A DNA stretch of 64,000 bases, taken from positions 408,798 to 472,797 of the forward strand of contig JACKQL020000043.1 of assembly GCA_018296165.2 (NCBI GenBank), in the 5' to 3' direction. The DNA is from Termitomyces sp. T153. Lineage: Eukaryota > Basidiomycota > Agaricomycetes > Agaricales > Lyophyllaceae. The translations under genes were made by a program, and so were the position numbers. The notes beneath the pieces were generated by a model that saw nothing but the letters and a program-made list of their open reading frames with translations, had not been told where the DNA came from and did not search any database. This document shows, one piece after another, positions 1-11,985 of the stretch (position 1 is its first letter; each line of letters starts with the position of its first letter).

Positions 1-1
1 A

Positions 2-2721
2 GGCTTCATATGCCCATTGATCTCTGCCGCTAGTGCTCTGGTTCTGTTTGCCAAGAAGAAGGATGGGTCCCTCCGACTCTGTGTGGATTATTGGGGGCTC
101 AACAAAGTCACCAAAAAGAACTGGTATCCCCTCTCCTTGATTGGAGACCTTGTTGATTGTCTCTGCAGTGCCAAGATTTACACAAAAATAGACCTCTGCT
201 CTGGCTACAACAACATCCAGATCGCTCCGGGACATGAATGGAAGACCACCTTTCACACCTGCTATGGCCTCTTTGAGTACCTTGTAATGCCCTTCAGAAT
301 GACTAACTCCCCTGTCACTTTCCAGTACTTCATGAATGACATCTTTCACGACATGAATGACATTTTTGTTATTGTATACCTGGATGACATCCTGATCTAC
401 TCAAATTTGCCAAGGGAACATCCAGAGCACATCTGCTGCGTTTTAGAATGACTCCAAGAGTACCACCTTCACGCCAAACCCAAGAAATGCTCCTTCCACA
501 TGATGGAGGTCAAATATCTCAGAGTCATCGTCACCCCTGATGGCATGCATATGGACCCCACCAAGGTTGATGCAGTACTCAACTGGCCCCCACCGCAGAA
601 TGTCAAGGAGGTACAGTCATTCCTGGGGTTTGCTAACTGTTATTGCTGTTTTATCAACAATTACTCCAGGATCACCAAACCCCTCAACTGACTCACGCAG
701 AAGGACACCCCTTGGGATTGGGACAGCAAGTGCCAGAGCATATTCCTCCTCCTGAAGAAGGCCTTCACCTCCACTCCAGTCCTCCACCATTTTGACCCCT
801 CCCTGCTGATCATGCTCGAGTGTGACACCTCCAACTATGCTATTGCTGGGATACTCTCCCAGTCGGACTTGGGGGGCAAAGATCTCCATCCCATTGCCTT
901 CTACACCTGATCAATGATCCCAGCGGAACTCAACTATGACATCTATGACAAAGAACTCCTTGCAATTGTCAAAGCCTTCCATCAGTGGTGGGCCTACCTC
1001 AAGGGGTCCCTGCACCACATCCAAGTATACTCCAACCACAACAACCTGCAATACTTCACAACCATGAAACAGCTCAGCTGCCACCAAGCCCAATGGTCTG
1101 AAACCCTCTTGGAGTATGACTTCACCATCCACTACCACCCCGGGTGACTCAGCACAAAGCCCGATGCCCTCACTTGAAGATCTGACGTGTACCCAAAAAA
1201 GTCATTCAAAGCTGAACGGAATGCATTCAACCATCGAGTGGTAATCCCCACCAAACATCTACATGCTGTACTAATTTTAAATGAAGAAGGAATCCTCCAA
1301 CAAATCAGAAATTCACCCCCAGACTCCTTCTTCACCCAGCACAACCCCCACAACAACCCTGACAAGTCGAGTGCTGGGAACCCCTTTTCACTGTCTCCAA
1401 ACCACCGCCTCCTGCTCTGGAGTGGACAAATTTATGCTCTGGACCACAAGTCCATCCGCCTCGACATACTCCGGCAGCACCACAACCATAAGCTCCAGGG
1501 GCACTCAGAAATTTGTAAGACCCTTCAACTCATCTCCTGGACTTACTTTTGGCCAGGAATGAAGAAGGATGTCATGCAATACGTAAGGGCCTGTGAACCT
1601 TGCCTCTGGGCCAAGGTACCCCGTCACCGCCCCCACAGATTATTGAAACCCCTCCCCATCAGCCGCCGCCCCTGGTCCTCTCTATTGATGGATCATATTG
1701 TCAAACTCCCCGATTCTGAAGGTTTTAACACAATCCTCATCATCATTTGCCGCCTCACCAAGCAAGCCCTCTTCATCCCCTGCCACACCACTGACAATGC
1801 TCCAGAGTTTGCCAAACTGTTTCTCAAACACATATTCTCCAAGCATGGACTCCTAGATGACATCATCTCTGACCACGGGCCCCTGTTCATATCCCACTTT
1901 TGGCAGTCGCTATGCAGGGCGCTCGAGATCAAAACCAACCTCTCCACCACCTATCACTCAGAGACTGACAGACAAACAGAACGAGTGAACCAGACGCTGG
2001 AGCAGTATCTCTGCCTATATGTTAACTATTTACAGAATGACTGGTGTGCAGAACTCCCCCTCACCAAATTCACCTACAACAACACGCCCCACTCCGCCAC
2101 CGGAGTCTCCCCCTTCTATGCCAACAAAGGCTACAACCCTCAACTCACTCTGTCCCTGAAGGACATCCCCTCCCACACCACCCACAAAGTCACCAAGGAC
2201 CTCCGATCCCTTCACCAATTTCTGCGGGATGAGATCAACACTGCCAATTAAGCCTACTCCAAACATGCCAATGCCCAATGTGTCCCCACCCCCGACTGGC
2301 CTCCCAGCACCTTGGTTTGGCTTGATTGACGCAACCTCAAGACCTGGAGGCCCTCCATCAAATTAGACCACAAGCACCTTGATCCTTTCAAAGTCCTCCA
2401 GAAGGTCTCCATGCATGCCTATAAACTCAACCTACCTCTGGGCTTGAAAGGCCTACACCCCATGTTCCACATTTGACTCCTCAAAAAACATGCCCTGGAC
2501 CCATTCTCTGGCCAGCGCCCCAGCCAACCACCCCCCGTCGAGGTCAACCAGATCCTTGACTCCTGCTTGGTCCGCGGACAACCCCAGTACTTAGTCCACT
2601 GAAAGGGCTATGGACCTGAGGACAACATGTGAGAGCCCCAAAAAAACCTTGATGGAGCCCCCAACAAACTTCAGGACTTCCATCGACAACACCCCCCAAG
2701 CCTCAGGGCCTCCAGGACTAG
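2..2721 (+). pseudogene. pol: Element A pol remnant: RT, RNase H, integrase, chromodomain
   Basis: One reading frame runs from position 2, entering inside the reverse transcriptase. The RT keeps YLDD (about 374-390) and [13 protein letters not shown] motifs. RNase H follows (about 760-1150). The integrase has an HHCC region near 1470-1610 and DDE residues (MDH, SDH, QTERVN). A chromodomain comes last (about 2550-2690). The frame is closed repeatedly: TGA near 450, 690, 908, 1146, 1177, 2328 and 2475, among others. Most correspond to CGA or CAA/CAG in the sister copy B, so C-to-T decay. Just before the chromodomain A lacks about nine codons that B has. A one-base insertion in a C run near 2698 shifts the terminus, and the ancestral stop is TAG at 2719-2721. 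Non-functional. Confidence 0.93.
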
Positions 2722-2948
2722 CAAGTGCAGATGGCATCAGTGGGTGTAACCCCCACCTCTAGATTTATCAGGGATTCAACTCCCACAAGTACTCCCCTAC
2801 GTGTTTTCACTTACTTTGCCCTTCACTCATTCTGAAAACTTCTCACGCTCAGCAGAAGTGCAGGGAGTCCAATGTTAACAAGGCTACAAATACAAAATAT
2901 AGGAATAAGGGAGTGCAGGGCAACGAGACACTGGAATTCAGAAAGCCC

Positions 2949-4470
2949 CTACTCCCCCTCCCCCCCCAAATCTACCTCTGCTATCCTTCCCACCAGATCC
3001 ACCTCCAGCTGCACTACTACCATCACCAGGACTTCAGGATGCCCCAGGAGCGGCTCCACCACGTCCACTGCCACCTCCCATCATGCTCCGGGGTCTGCCG
3101 TTGCCCTCCACTGATGTCCTGCCAGCAGACACCCCATCTGCATGACCCCCTGCCCCAACTCCAGCAGGAGATCCCCGGGCATCCTTGCCAACCCGTTGTG
3201 AATGGACCCCAGCGCCACTGATGCTCCGTCAAGGAGGATGCGATGTTCCCTGGCCCAGTCTGTGGAATCGAATGTCAGCTCGTAGTAAACGGGAGATGAA
3301 GGGAGCACTTATAGAGCACTCTCTGCCGCCCCAAGGCTGCCTCGTTGGCAAGCCACTCTTCCCACCACCGCACCCTCTCTGCTGTCGCTTGGGTCACCTC
3401 TGCACTGGGCCTCCACTGAGTCCCCCACATCCCTGATCCCTCCGATCATTGCCCCGCCACCTCCACCCATGCCTCTAACAGCCTCATGCACGCTCGCAGC
3501 TCTTGAAGCTGTGACAGTTGCTCCATAGCAGTCCCCACAGTGATATCTTTATCCCTATGCACCAAGTCCTGTTCCTTCCAAGCCTTGTCCAGTTCCCTTC
3601 GAAACCCGTCCCTCTCCTCTCCCACCCTACAGACTTCCTCCCCACATGTGGCCAACAACCTCTCCAACTCCTCTGCCTGATGCTGCAGGAAAGCCTTGGC
3701 AATCAACCACAACCCTCCTGCAGACTGCTCAACCAAGGCCCCAGAAGTCGAGGAATACACAGTAGGACCAGGAGGGCCCACCATTGCCAGCTCCCCCTGT
3801 GCCTGCTTGCTAGGCCCTGCCTCCAGCAAGGGGGATGCCCTCTGTTTACCCTTGTTGCGTGTTGTGGGGGCCCCCTCCCTCTGCCCACCCTGCAGGGGCC
3901 CAATCTTCATCAGGGGCTGCCCCGTGCCAACTCCCCCCTCTACTCCAGAACCCCTCCCTGAGACCCTACCCCTCCAACCCTCCTCCAACTGTGTTGCAAC
4001 CCACTTGCAGTCCCACCCCTGTTCTGCCATAATGCAAGTGGCATGCCAACTCAGAGTGACAGAGCACTTCTCATGCCGCAAGTGACATGGGAGACACACT
4101 GATGTGTCCCACCGCACTCCCGGCATGGGCTCCTCAAACTCGCACTGTTCACCCCACCGGGTACAGGATGTGCACTAGAAACATGGGTTAGTTCAATAGG
4201 GAAGGAACATGCCAATGATGCACTGGGGCCACCACCTGACACCACTCCAACATTGGGGGACCTCTTGCTCGTCCCGCAGCCTCTGCAAAGTACTCCAGCA
4301 TCACGTCCGCCTGTGTGACTCTTGACCCCATAGGGACGGGGCAGACCACCCTGGGGACCATACCAGACCTGGAGCAAGAAGCAAGGACCATTTCCCCTGC
4401 TGACTGCGCTGGAACCTCCCCTGACGTAGGCCCCCAGGGGCCCGCCACCGCCGCTGACAACTCTGACAGG
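2949..4470 (-). pseudogene. Element A antisense zinc-cluster gene, 3' portion (split by element B)
   Basis: Encoded opposite to A's pol, tail to tail with it (stop at 2949-2951, 228 nt from the pol stop). Aligned with the copy in B, exon 3 ends at 2949, an intron of about 50 nt precedes it (5' site decayed to AT), exon 2 runs up to 4174, a 49-nt intron occupies 4175-4223, and exon 1 begins above 4224 until cut by B at 4470. Exon 2 opens directly with the six-cysteine cluster C-x2-C-x6-C-x15-C-x2-C-x6-C, and all six cysteines survive. A long coiled-coil region follows. A TGG-to-TGA change at 3081-3083 and the splice-site change make it a pseudogene. The 5' portion lies at 26742-26916. Confidence 0.8.
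4466..4470. repeat. Target-site duplication of element B, left copy
   Basis: ACAGG, repeated exactly at 26742-26746 on the other side of B. Five bases is the usual duplication length for Ty3/gypsy integration. Confidence 0.93.
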
Positions 4471-5468
4471 TGTCAGGTTCCGCTGACGACGGGGGCTCAG
4501 TACACTGGCGAGTCCTTACTAGGTGGACGTGATGTCCTGCGCTTATAACCAGGCATCTGGAGTTGGAGCGGAGGTGGGGAAAGCTTGCAAGGGGGTCCCT
4601 AGGGAAAGCGGCCTGAGCAAGTCCTGAATGGTCCAGAGGAGTCTAAGACCAAAGGTACTGGTCGTTGGCCCAGAGCGGGTGTTAGGGCTAGTTCATGGGC
4701 GCGCAAATAGATTGCGGGGTAAGCGGAGGCTTCTCGGGTGATGGGGGCGGGGTCAGAGCTGGATAGGGGATTACCAGGGCTTGATGGGTCCTGGGGCTGA
4801 GCAGGGAGCGAGGGTCGGAGTTGTTGTAAGAATGTTTGGGTTGTGGCGCATGTGCAGAGTTTGTACTGAGGTAGGGAGCAAGAGGAACTTGGAAGAACAA
4901 AGGAAATATGTACAGTCGAGACGAGATGGAGATGAGACGAGACTGAGGAAAAAGATAGATTTGAAACTTAAAAACAGAAACAGAGATGAGACGAGAGACG
5001 AAACATAGGAAACCAGTAATTGTAATATCAAGACTAAAGTTCAAGGAGTTATTCTACGACTTATATACTGACTACTGGGTACCTCGGAGGGTGGTGGATA
5101 TGGTGGTGGGAGTTGACGGAGCTGTGCGGAGTCAATGGGTGTTGGGTACAATCCAAGGTTGGGCTGCGGCAGTATTCTGATGGGATCAGTTGGGGGCGCG
5201 GCCGCTCTGGGGACGTCATGATACTCCAGGATGGGTCGGGTAAACTAGGGTAGGGGGTTGGGAACGTATGACGTGGCCAGGAATGGTGGGGGAAGGTTTC
5301 AGGGGGAGTGTTGATGGCTACGGAGAGGGTGTTGGAGTTGCTGTCGGGGTTTGCCGGAGAAGCGTCGGAGTTATCCAGTGTGGGCATGAAAGTGTGGGTG
5401 GGGTTCAGGGGAGTTAGATGGGAAATCGGGAGGGGTTGGGAGCAGTGTCTAGGGAGCGGGTTGTGACA
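4471..5468 (-). repeat. Element B 3' LTR (998 bp)
   Basis: On the plus strand it starts TGTCAGGTTC and ends TTGTGACA. It has the same length and orientation as 25744-26741. Contains TATATAA (complement of 5061-5067) and, 32 nt further along the sense strand, the transcript-start sequence (5023-5035). Confidence 0.95.
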
Positions 5469-5480
5469 TTACCCCCCCTT
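5469..5480 (-). promoter_or_regulatory. Polypurine tract of element B
   Basis: The sense strand reads AAGGGGGGGTAA immediately before the 3' LTR. Element A has the matching purine run just before 27126. Confidence 0.7.
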
Positions 5481-5485
5481 CAGCG

Positions 5486-5498
5486 TCGAGACCCTCGA
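5486..5498. other. Hairpin next to element B polypurine tract
   Basis: TCGAG-ACC-CTCGA, 17 nt from the LTR end at 5468. Element A keeps the same position and loop with a changed but still paired stem. Confidence 0.55.
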
Positions 5499-5680
5499 GA
5501 CGCGGGGAGCGAGTCGGGGATTGGTAGGGCATGGGAATCAAAGTTGATCAATATTGATCAAACCGCAGCAAGGGCGGCAGCATGGGGAAGGAAGTCGAGG
5601 TGCAGCTGCCGTTTGTCAGGGGCTCCTTCCTAAGTTATTACAAGGGGTGGACGCACCCAGGGGTCCCCCAGCTTGTTGTA

Positions 5681-7376
5681 ATGTCTTCTTCAGCTTATTC
5701 TCCCACAGCATCTAGGTCGCCGTTCCTGCCATTCCAGCCATTGTCTTCCGAAGATTTAGAGAGTCACCAAGATTGCTGTCAGGTCGAGGCAATGTACTGT
5801 AGTCATGAGTGCGGTCCGTCTCATGTACCCCAGAATACTGATTGGTCCTTCACAGAGTTGTCTGCGGCTGTGGCAGGTCCCTCAGGGCCACCATCTGGCA
5901 TGGATGTGATGCAGCCACCGGTGGGTGTGGCCCCTTCTACGCGCTCCAAGTCTGGTATTTGTCTGGGGGTGGTCTGGCTTGTCCCAGAGGGTTCGAGGGT
6001 GGTACAGGCGGAGGTGACGCCGGAGCAGTTTGCCGAGGCGGTGGGTCAGGCGAGAGGTCCCCCCACCCTCAAGTGGTGTCAGGCAGCAGCCCTGGTGAGT
6101 GGCTACTTAGCTTTATGTTTCCCGGACCAACATGCCCCTGCAGTGTGCGTCTTGCACCCGACGAGGGGAGCAGTGTGAATTTGAGGAACCTGCATCGGGG
6201 GTACGGCGGGACACATTGGTGTGCCTTCCATGCCATTCGCGGCACAAGAAGTGCTCCATCACCCTGAGTTGGTGGGTTGTCTGTGTCGCAGCGGAGCAAG
6301 GGTGGGATCGAGGTTGGGTCGCAGTGCAGCTGGAGGAAGGGCAGAAGGGCAGGGTGTCAGGGAGGGGCTCCGGGGCTGGGGAAGGGGAACGGGTCAGCGC
6401 ACCTGCCATGAAGGTGGGGCCCCTGTGGGGTGGACGGAGGGAGGGGGCCCCTTCCACACAGGAGAAAGGGAAATGGAGAGTGTCCCCTTCACCCGAGGCG
6501 GGTCCCAGTAAGTGGGCGCGGGGTGAGCAGGTAATGGGGGGCCCCCCTGGTTCCGTGGTGTACTCCCCTACATCCAGAGCCCCCGTTGAGCAGTCCACAG
6601 ATAGGTCGTGGTTGGTTGTGGAGGCCTATCTGCGGCGTCGGGTAGAGAGCTTGGAACGGTTGTTGGTCACACATGAGGAGGAGATCCAGGGGGTACGGGA
6701 GGAGAGGGACGGGGCTTGACGGGAGTTGGACGGGGTTCAGAGGGAACAGGACTTGGCGTGGAAAGACAAGGACGTTGCCATTGGGACTGCCACGGAGCGA
6801 TTGTCTCGTCTGCAGAAGTTGGAGGTGCAGACGGTGCATTTGCAGGTGCGGGCGGAGGCGGTGGAGGTGGCAACGCAGCAGGCAGGAGGCTCAGGGGTGC
6901 GGGAGACCCAGCAGGGTTCCAGTGCTGGGGGAGTCTGGGCGGCAGCGGAGAGGGCGTGGCAGTGGGAGGAATGGCTTGCCAACGAGGCGGCCTCAGGCCA
7001 GCGAGGAGTGCTTTGTGAGTGGTTTCCCTGCTTCCATCTCCTAAGCACTGATTCCATTTCCATAGACTGGGCCAGGGAGCATCGCATCCTTCTCGACAGA
7101 GCGTTGGCAGCGCTGGGGTCCATCCATGATGGGTTGGCAAGGATGCCCGGGGACCTTCTGCCAGAGTTGGGTCAAGGGGTTACGCAGATGGGGCGTCTGT
7201 TGGCAGGGCATCGGCAGAGGGTGACGGCAGATCCCAGGGCGTGGTGGGAGATGGCGACGGACATGGGGGAACCGCTTCCCAGGCAACCCGAGGTTCTGGC
7301 GGTGGTAGTGGCGCAGTTGGAAGTGTTCATGGTGGGAAGGGTAGCGGGGTTAGGGTCGGAGGAGGAGGAGGAGTGA
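5681..7376 (+). pseudogene. Element B antisense zinc-cluster gene (three exons, one nonsense codon)
   Basis: Lies between the 3' LTR and pol, opposite to gag-pol and convergent with it (stop 7374-7376, pol stop near 7603). Exon 1 is 5681-6094, intron 1 is 6095-6143 (49 nt, GTGAGT...CAG, phase 0), exon 2 is 6144-7014, intron 2 is 7015-7065 (51 nt, GTGAGT...TAG), exon 3 is 7066-7376; 531 codons in all. The ATG at 5681 is preferred to 5582 because element A conserves it. Exon 2 begins at the first cysteine of a Zn2Cys6-like cluster: Cys139, 142, 149, 165, 168 and 175 (C-x2-C-x6-C-x15-C-x2-C-x6-C), rich in Arg, His and Lys near the end. A coiled-coil region (about residues 285-400) and a second helical, acidic-tailed region follow. 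A CGA-to-TGA change at 6717-6719 interrupts it. The fold suggests DNA binding in the nucleus; its target and role are unknown. Confidence 0.8.
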
Positions 7377-7602
7377 GGGGAATTCGGACCCCATCGTTGA
7401 CTTGTTCTCTGCCCATTCTTGTTCAATATATATATGCACTGCTTGTCTCTATACATTCCCTGGTCCTTCTGCTGAGTGTGGGAAGTTTCAGATAGAGTGA
7501 GGAGAGGAGTAAGTGAAAACACGTAGGAGAGTACTGGTGGGAGTTGAATCCCTGGTGAACCCAGAGGCGGGGGTTACGCCCACTACTGCCATCTGTGTTG
7601 GG

Positions 7603-10600
7603 TCAGTCCCGGGGGTTCTGGGGCTTGGCAGGATTTCGTCGGTGGAAGTCCCGGAGTTTGTCGGGGGCTCTGTTGAGGTTCTTTCGGGGTTCCCATGTGT
7701 CGTCTTCAGGTCCATAGCCCTTCCAGCGGACCAAGTACTGGAGTCGGCCACAGACTATCAGGGAGTCAAGGATCTCGTTGACCTCGTAGTGATACTCGTC
7801 CTCAACTTCGACGGGGGGTGGTCGGCTGGGGCATTGGCCGGGGAAGGGGTCTGGAGCGTGTCTTTCAAGGAGTTGAACGTGGAACACAGGGTGGAGGCCC
7901 TTCAGGTCTGGAGGCAGGTCGAGCTTGTAAGCGTGGGTGGAGACCTTCCAGAGGACCTTGAATGGGCCAAGGCGTTTGTGGTCGAGTTTGATGGAAGGCC
8001 TCTGGGTCTTAAGATTTCGCCGGTTGAGCCAGACTAGGGTGCCGGGGGGCCAGTCGGGGGTCGGCTTGCAACGGGCATTGGCGTGCTTGGAGTAGGCTTG
8101 GTTGGTGGTGTTGGTCTTGTCCCGGAGGAATTGGTGGAGGGATCGGAGGTCCTTGGCAACTTCGTGGGCAACATGGGAAGGGATGTCTTTGAGGGACAGC
8201 GTGAGTTGGGGATTGTAGTCCTTGTTGGCATAAAAGGGGGAAACTCCGGTGGTGGAGTGAGGTGTGTTGTTGTAGGTGAATTCGGCGAGGGGAAGCTCCG
8301 TGCGCCAGTTGTTCTGTAAATAGTTAACGTAGAGGCAAAGATACTGTTCTAACATCTGGTTTACGCGCTTGGTTTGTCCATTGGTTCCCAGGTGGTAGGC
8401 GGTAGAGAGGCTGGTTTTGATCTCGAGCGCCTTGCACAGCGATTGCCAAAAATAAGATACAAATAGGGGTCTGTGGTCAGACGATGTCGTCAGGAAGTCC
8501 GTGTTTGGAGAATATGTGTTCGAGAAATAGTTTGGCAAAATCCGGGGCGGTGTTGGTGGTGTGGCAGGGGATAAAGAGGGCTTGTTTAGTAAGGCAGCAG
8601 ATGATGACGAGGATTGCGTCGAAACCTTTGGAGTCAGGGAGTTCGATGATATGATCCATCGATATTGAGGACCAGGGGCAGCGACTGACGGGGAGGGGTT
8701 TCAGTAATCTGTGGGGGTGATGGCAGGGTACTTTGGCCCGTAGGCAGGGTTTGCAGGCTCTTACATATTGCGTGAGGTCCTTCTTCATTCCTGGCCAAAA
8801 ATAAGTCCAGGAGATGAGTTGAAGGGTCTTACGAATTCCTGGGTGCCCCCAGAGTTTGTGATTGTGGTGCTGTCGGAGTATGTTGAGGCAAATGGACTTG
8901 TGGTCCGGGGCATAGATTCGTCCACTCCGGAGCAGGAGGCGGTGGTCCGGGGATAGCAAAAAGGGGTTGTCTACGCTTGACTTGTCGGGGTTGTTGCGGG
9001 GGTTGTGCTGGTTGAAGAAGGGGTCCGGGGGTGAATTCCTGATTTGCTGGAGGATTCCTTCTTCGTTTAAAATCAGCACAGCATGTAGATGTTCGGGTGG
9101 GATTACCACTCGATGGTTGAATGCATTTTGTTCAGTTTCAAATGATTTCTTCAGATACACGTTGGGTCTTCGAGTGAGGGCATCAGGTTTTGCGCCGAGT
9201 CGCCCTGGGCGGTAGTGAATAGTAAAATCGTACTCTGAAAGGGTTTTGGACCATTGAGCTTGGCAGCGGCTGAGCTGTTTCGTGGTTGTAAAATATTGCA
9301 GGTTATTGTGATCGGAGTAGACTTGGATGCTGTGTGGGGACCCCTCGAGGTAGGCCTGCCACTGACAAAAGGCTTTGACGATTGCGAGGAGTTCCTTGTC
9401 GTAAATGTTGTAGTTGAGTTCCGCTGGGATCATTGATTGGGTGTAGAAGGTGACGGGGTGGAGATCCTTGCCCCCTGAGTCCGACTGGGAGAGTATTCTG
9501 GCAATAGCATAGTCAGAGGAGTCACATTCGAGCACGATCGGTAGGGAGGGGTTGAAATGGCGGAGGACCAGAGCAGAGGTGAAGGCCTTCTTCAGGAGGA
9601 GGAATATGCTCTGGCACTTGCTGTCCCAGTCCCAAGGGGTGTCCTTTTGTGTGAGTCGGTTGAGGGGTTTGGTGATCCCGGAGTAGTTGTTGATGAAGCG
9701 GCAATAGAAGTTAGCAAACCCCAAGAATGACTGTACCTCCTTGACATTCCGCAGGGAGGGCCAGTTGAGTATTGTGTCGACCTTGGCGGGGTCCATGCGC
9801 ACACTGTCGGGGGTGACAATGACTCTGAGATATTTGACTTCCGCTGTGTGGAATGAGCACTTCTTGGGTTTAGCGTGAAGGTGATATTCTCGGAGTTGTT
9901 CCAAGACATGGCGGATGTGCTCCGAATGCTCTGCCGGCAAATTTGAGTAGATCAGGATATTGTCCAAATATATGATGACAAAAATGTTGTTCATGTTGTG
10001 GAAGATGTCGTTCATGAAGTACTGGAAGGTGGCGGGGGAGTTAGTCATTCAGAAGGGCATTATGAGATACTCAAAGAGGCCGTAGCGGGTGCAAAAGGCG
10101 GTCTTCCATTCATGTCCCGGGGCGATCCGGATGTTGTTGTAACCGGAACAGAGGTCGATTTTTATGTAAATCTTGGCACTGCAAAGACGATCAACAAGGT
10201 CTCCAATTAAGGGGAGGGGGTACCGGTTCTTTTTGGTGACTTTGTTGAGTCCCTGATAGTCCACACAGAGTTGGAGGGATCCATCTTTTTTCTTGGCAAA
10301 CAGAACCGGGGCGCCAGCCACAGAGATCAACGGGCATATGAAACCTTTGCCGAGCATGTTGTCGAGGTATTCCTTCAGGGCCTGGAGCTTGATTTCGGAC
10401 ATGTTGTAGATTTTGCCAAATGGGGGTGAGGTACCTTCTTTGAGGTCAATCTTGTGGTTGTAGGAGCAGTGAGGAGGGAGTTCCTTGGCACTTCCTTTGG
10501 AGAACATGTCAGCAAACTCATGATACTCCGGGGGAACTACTTCGGATAGGATCTGTTCCTCCGTCTTGACTTCTGGCGCGGTAGTTCCTGCGTGGAGGTA

Positions 10601-11985
10601 TTCCTTGGGTAGGGCTGGCGTGACTTGCAACTGGAAGGCAGGGGTGCCTTCTTGTAGGAGGCGCGTGAAGGGGACGGCGCCAATGATTTTGATGTCGAGG
10701 TCTCCAGGGTTGACGGGGTTGGGTACCATAGGTGTAACAGTCAGGTCCGGGGTGATGTCAGGGTCGGTCGGGGGCTTCGGGCATTGCTGGTTGGGGTAGC
10801 GCAGGCCCTTATATCAATTTTGGGGTATGTCGGGTGGCAGCCGTTGTAATTTGTCCAAGGGTGATCGAGACAGAGTTGTGCTTCTTTCTCCATCGGGGTT
10901 GGCATCGGGGGTTGGGGAATCCTGAGTTGTTCCGGAGGTGATGGTGTCGGGGCAGGGAACGTCAAGATCAGAGATAGACTGGAGGCGGAGGTGGATGGCG
11001 GCCGCTAAGCTTGCTTCAGGGCCGGGGAATTGCATGGTGAGGTTCTTCCAGTTGATGTCGGGGTTAATGTCTTGCAGCCACGGGAGTCCGAGCACAATCG
11101 GGGTTGATGGGGGTAGTTGGGTAACGAGGAGTCGGGCCTGGAATTGTAGGTCGTTATTGAGGGTGAGGGTGTTGTCGTGGTACTGCGTGATTCTTGTCGT
11201 GGCAGGGCTCCTGTCAAAGAGTTGGAGCTCAAGGGGTTTGTCGAGGTTATTGCGTCAGAGGTCAAGTTGGTTGCTGATGAAGACACCGGAGGCACCACTG
11301 TCTACGAGGGTGCGGAGTACCTTGGGCAAGCCGCCAAGTCGGACATAGATGACGAATGACCATGCGGACCTAGAGCGAAGTTGCAGAGGGGTCCGGAGTT
11401 GGTCGATCATGGTCTCGGAGTTCTCGGAGGGGGGTGAGACATTGAAGGGTACCAGTCCGGAGTCGGTGGGGTTGTCCTGGTCGAGGCATAGGGTGAGACT
11501 GGGCCAATCAACATGGGGATTGGTGGAGCAGAGCCATGAGAACCCTAAGACGACAGGGGCGGAGGGGTGTAATTTTGTGACAAGTAGTCAGAGTTCTTGC
11601 TGTTGTCCGTCGGCAAAGGTCAGGGTCATTTCTAGGCAATGAGTGATGTCTCCTGCTGGGGTAGAGTCTCTGTCAAAGAGTTTGAGGGGGATCAGGGCGG
11701 GGAGGTGGCGGAGAGGTTGTGGGGCGAGCACTGCCAGGGATTCATCAACAAAGTTATTGGTGGTGCCGCTGTTGACTAGTGTGGGGACGGGTTTGTCGGT
11801 GAAGGGGAGAGTGGTGTGGAGGAGGAGGTTTGTGGAGGAGTGGGAGGGGAGGTGTGCTGGGGGGTTATCTGGGGCGAGTACCATTGCGCGGAGGAGTGTG
11901 GCTGGGGCAGAGAAGACATCGGGATATGGTCCGCGGTCTAGTGCGTCTTCCAGACCTAAACCGCCAACTCATTTTCCATGAACTG
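7603..11985 (-). pseudogene. pol: Element B pol: two protease domains, RT, RNase H, integrase, chromodomain
   Basis: One frame carries, in order, protease 1 (about 11830-11490), protease 2 (about 11330-10990), RT (about 10560-9900), RNase H, integrase (HHCC about 8870-8740, then the DDE core) and a C-terminal chromodomain (about 7800-7640). Disabling changes seen: TGA near 11585 and 11240, TGA at 10049-10051 where A has Arg, and a two-base deletion near 8480 in the integrase. Catalytic losses, all single G-to-A type: protease 1 LVNSG for LVDSG, RT YLDN for YLDD, integrase QTKRVN for QTERVN. Element A keeps YLDD and the integrase Glu. The frame follows gag by a -1 step over a short overlap, which could be either programmed or decay. 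Confidence 0.9.
10990..11830 (-). other. Tandem pair of retropepsin-like domains in element B pol
   Basis: Two successive copies lie in the same frame, about 155 residues apart. Copy 1 has LVNSGTT (about 11770-11790), LFDR and a PVVLG-W-LC motif. Copy 2 has LVDSGAS (about 11297-11317), LFDR and a PIVLG-PWLQD motif. The two align along their length, including the C-terminal hydrophobic-hydrophobic-Gly motif, so this is a domain duplication rather than two unrelated motifs. Each copy also contains a stop codon. Confidence 0.75.

Noticed and set aside
5582..5680. Upstream ATG at 5582 as the start of the element B antisense gene
   Set aside because: Element A conserves the ATG equivalent to 5681 but not the one at 5582, and the upstream part aligns as leader.
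6132..6719. A separate small gene starting at 6132
   Set aside because: The first 12 bases lie in a clear 49-nt intron; the zinc-cluster exon joins exon 1 in frame.
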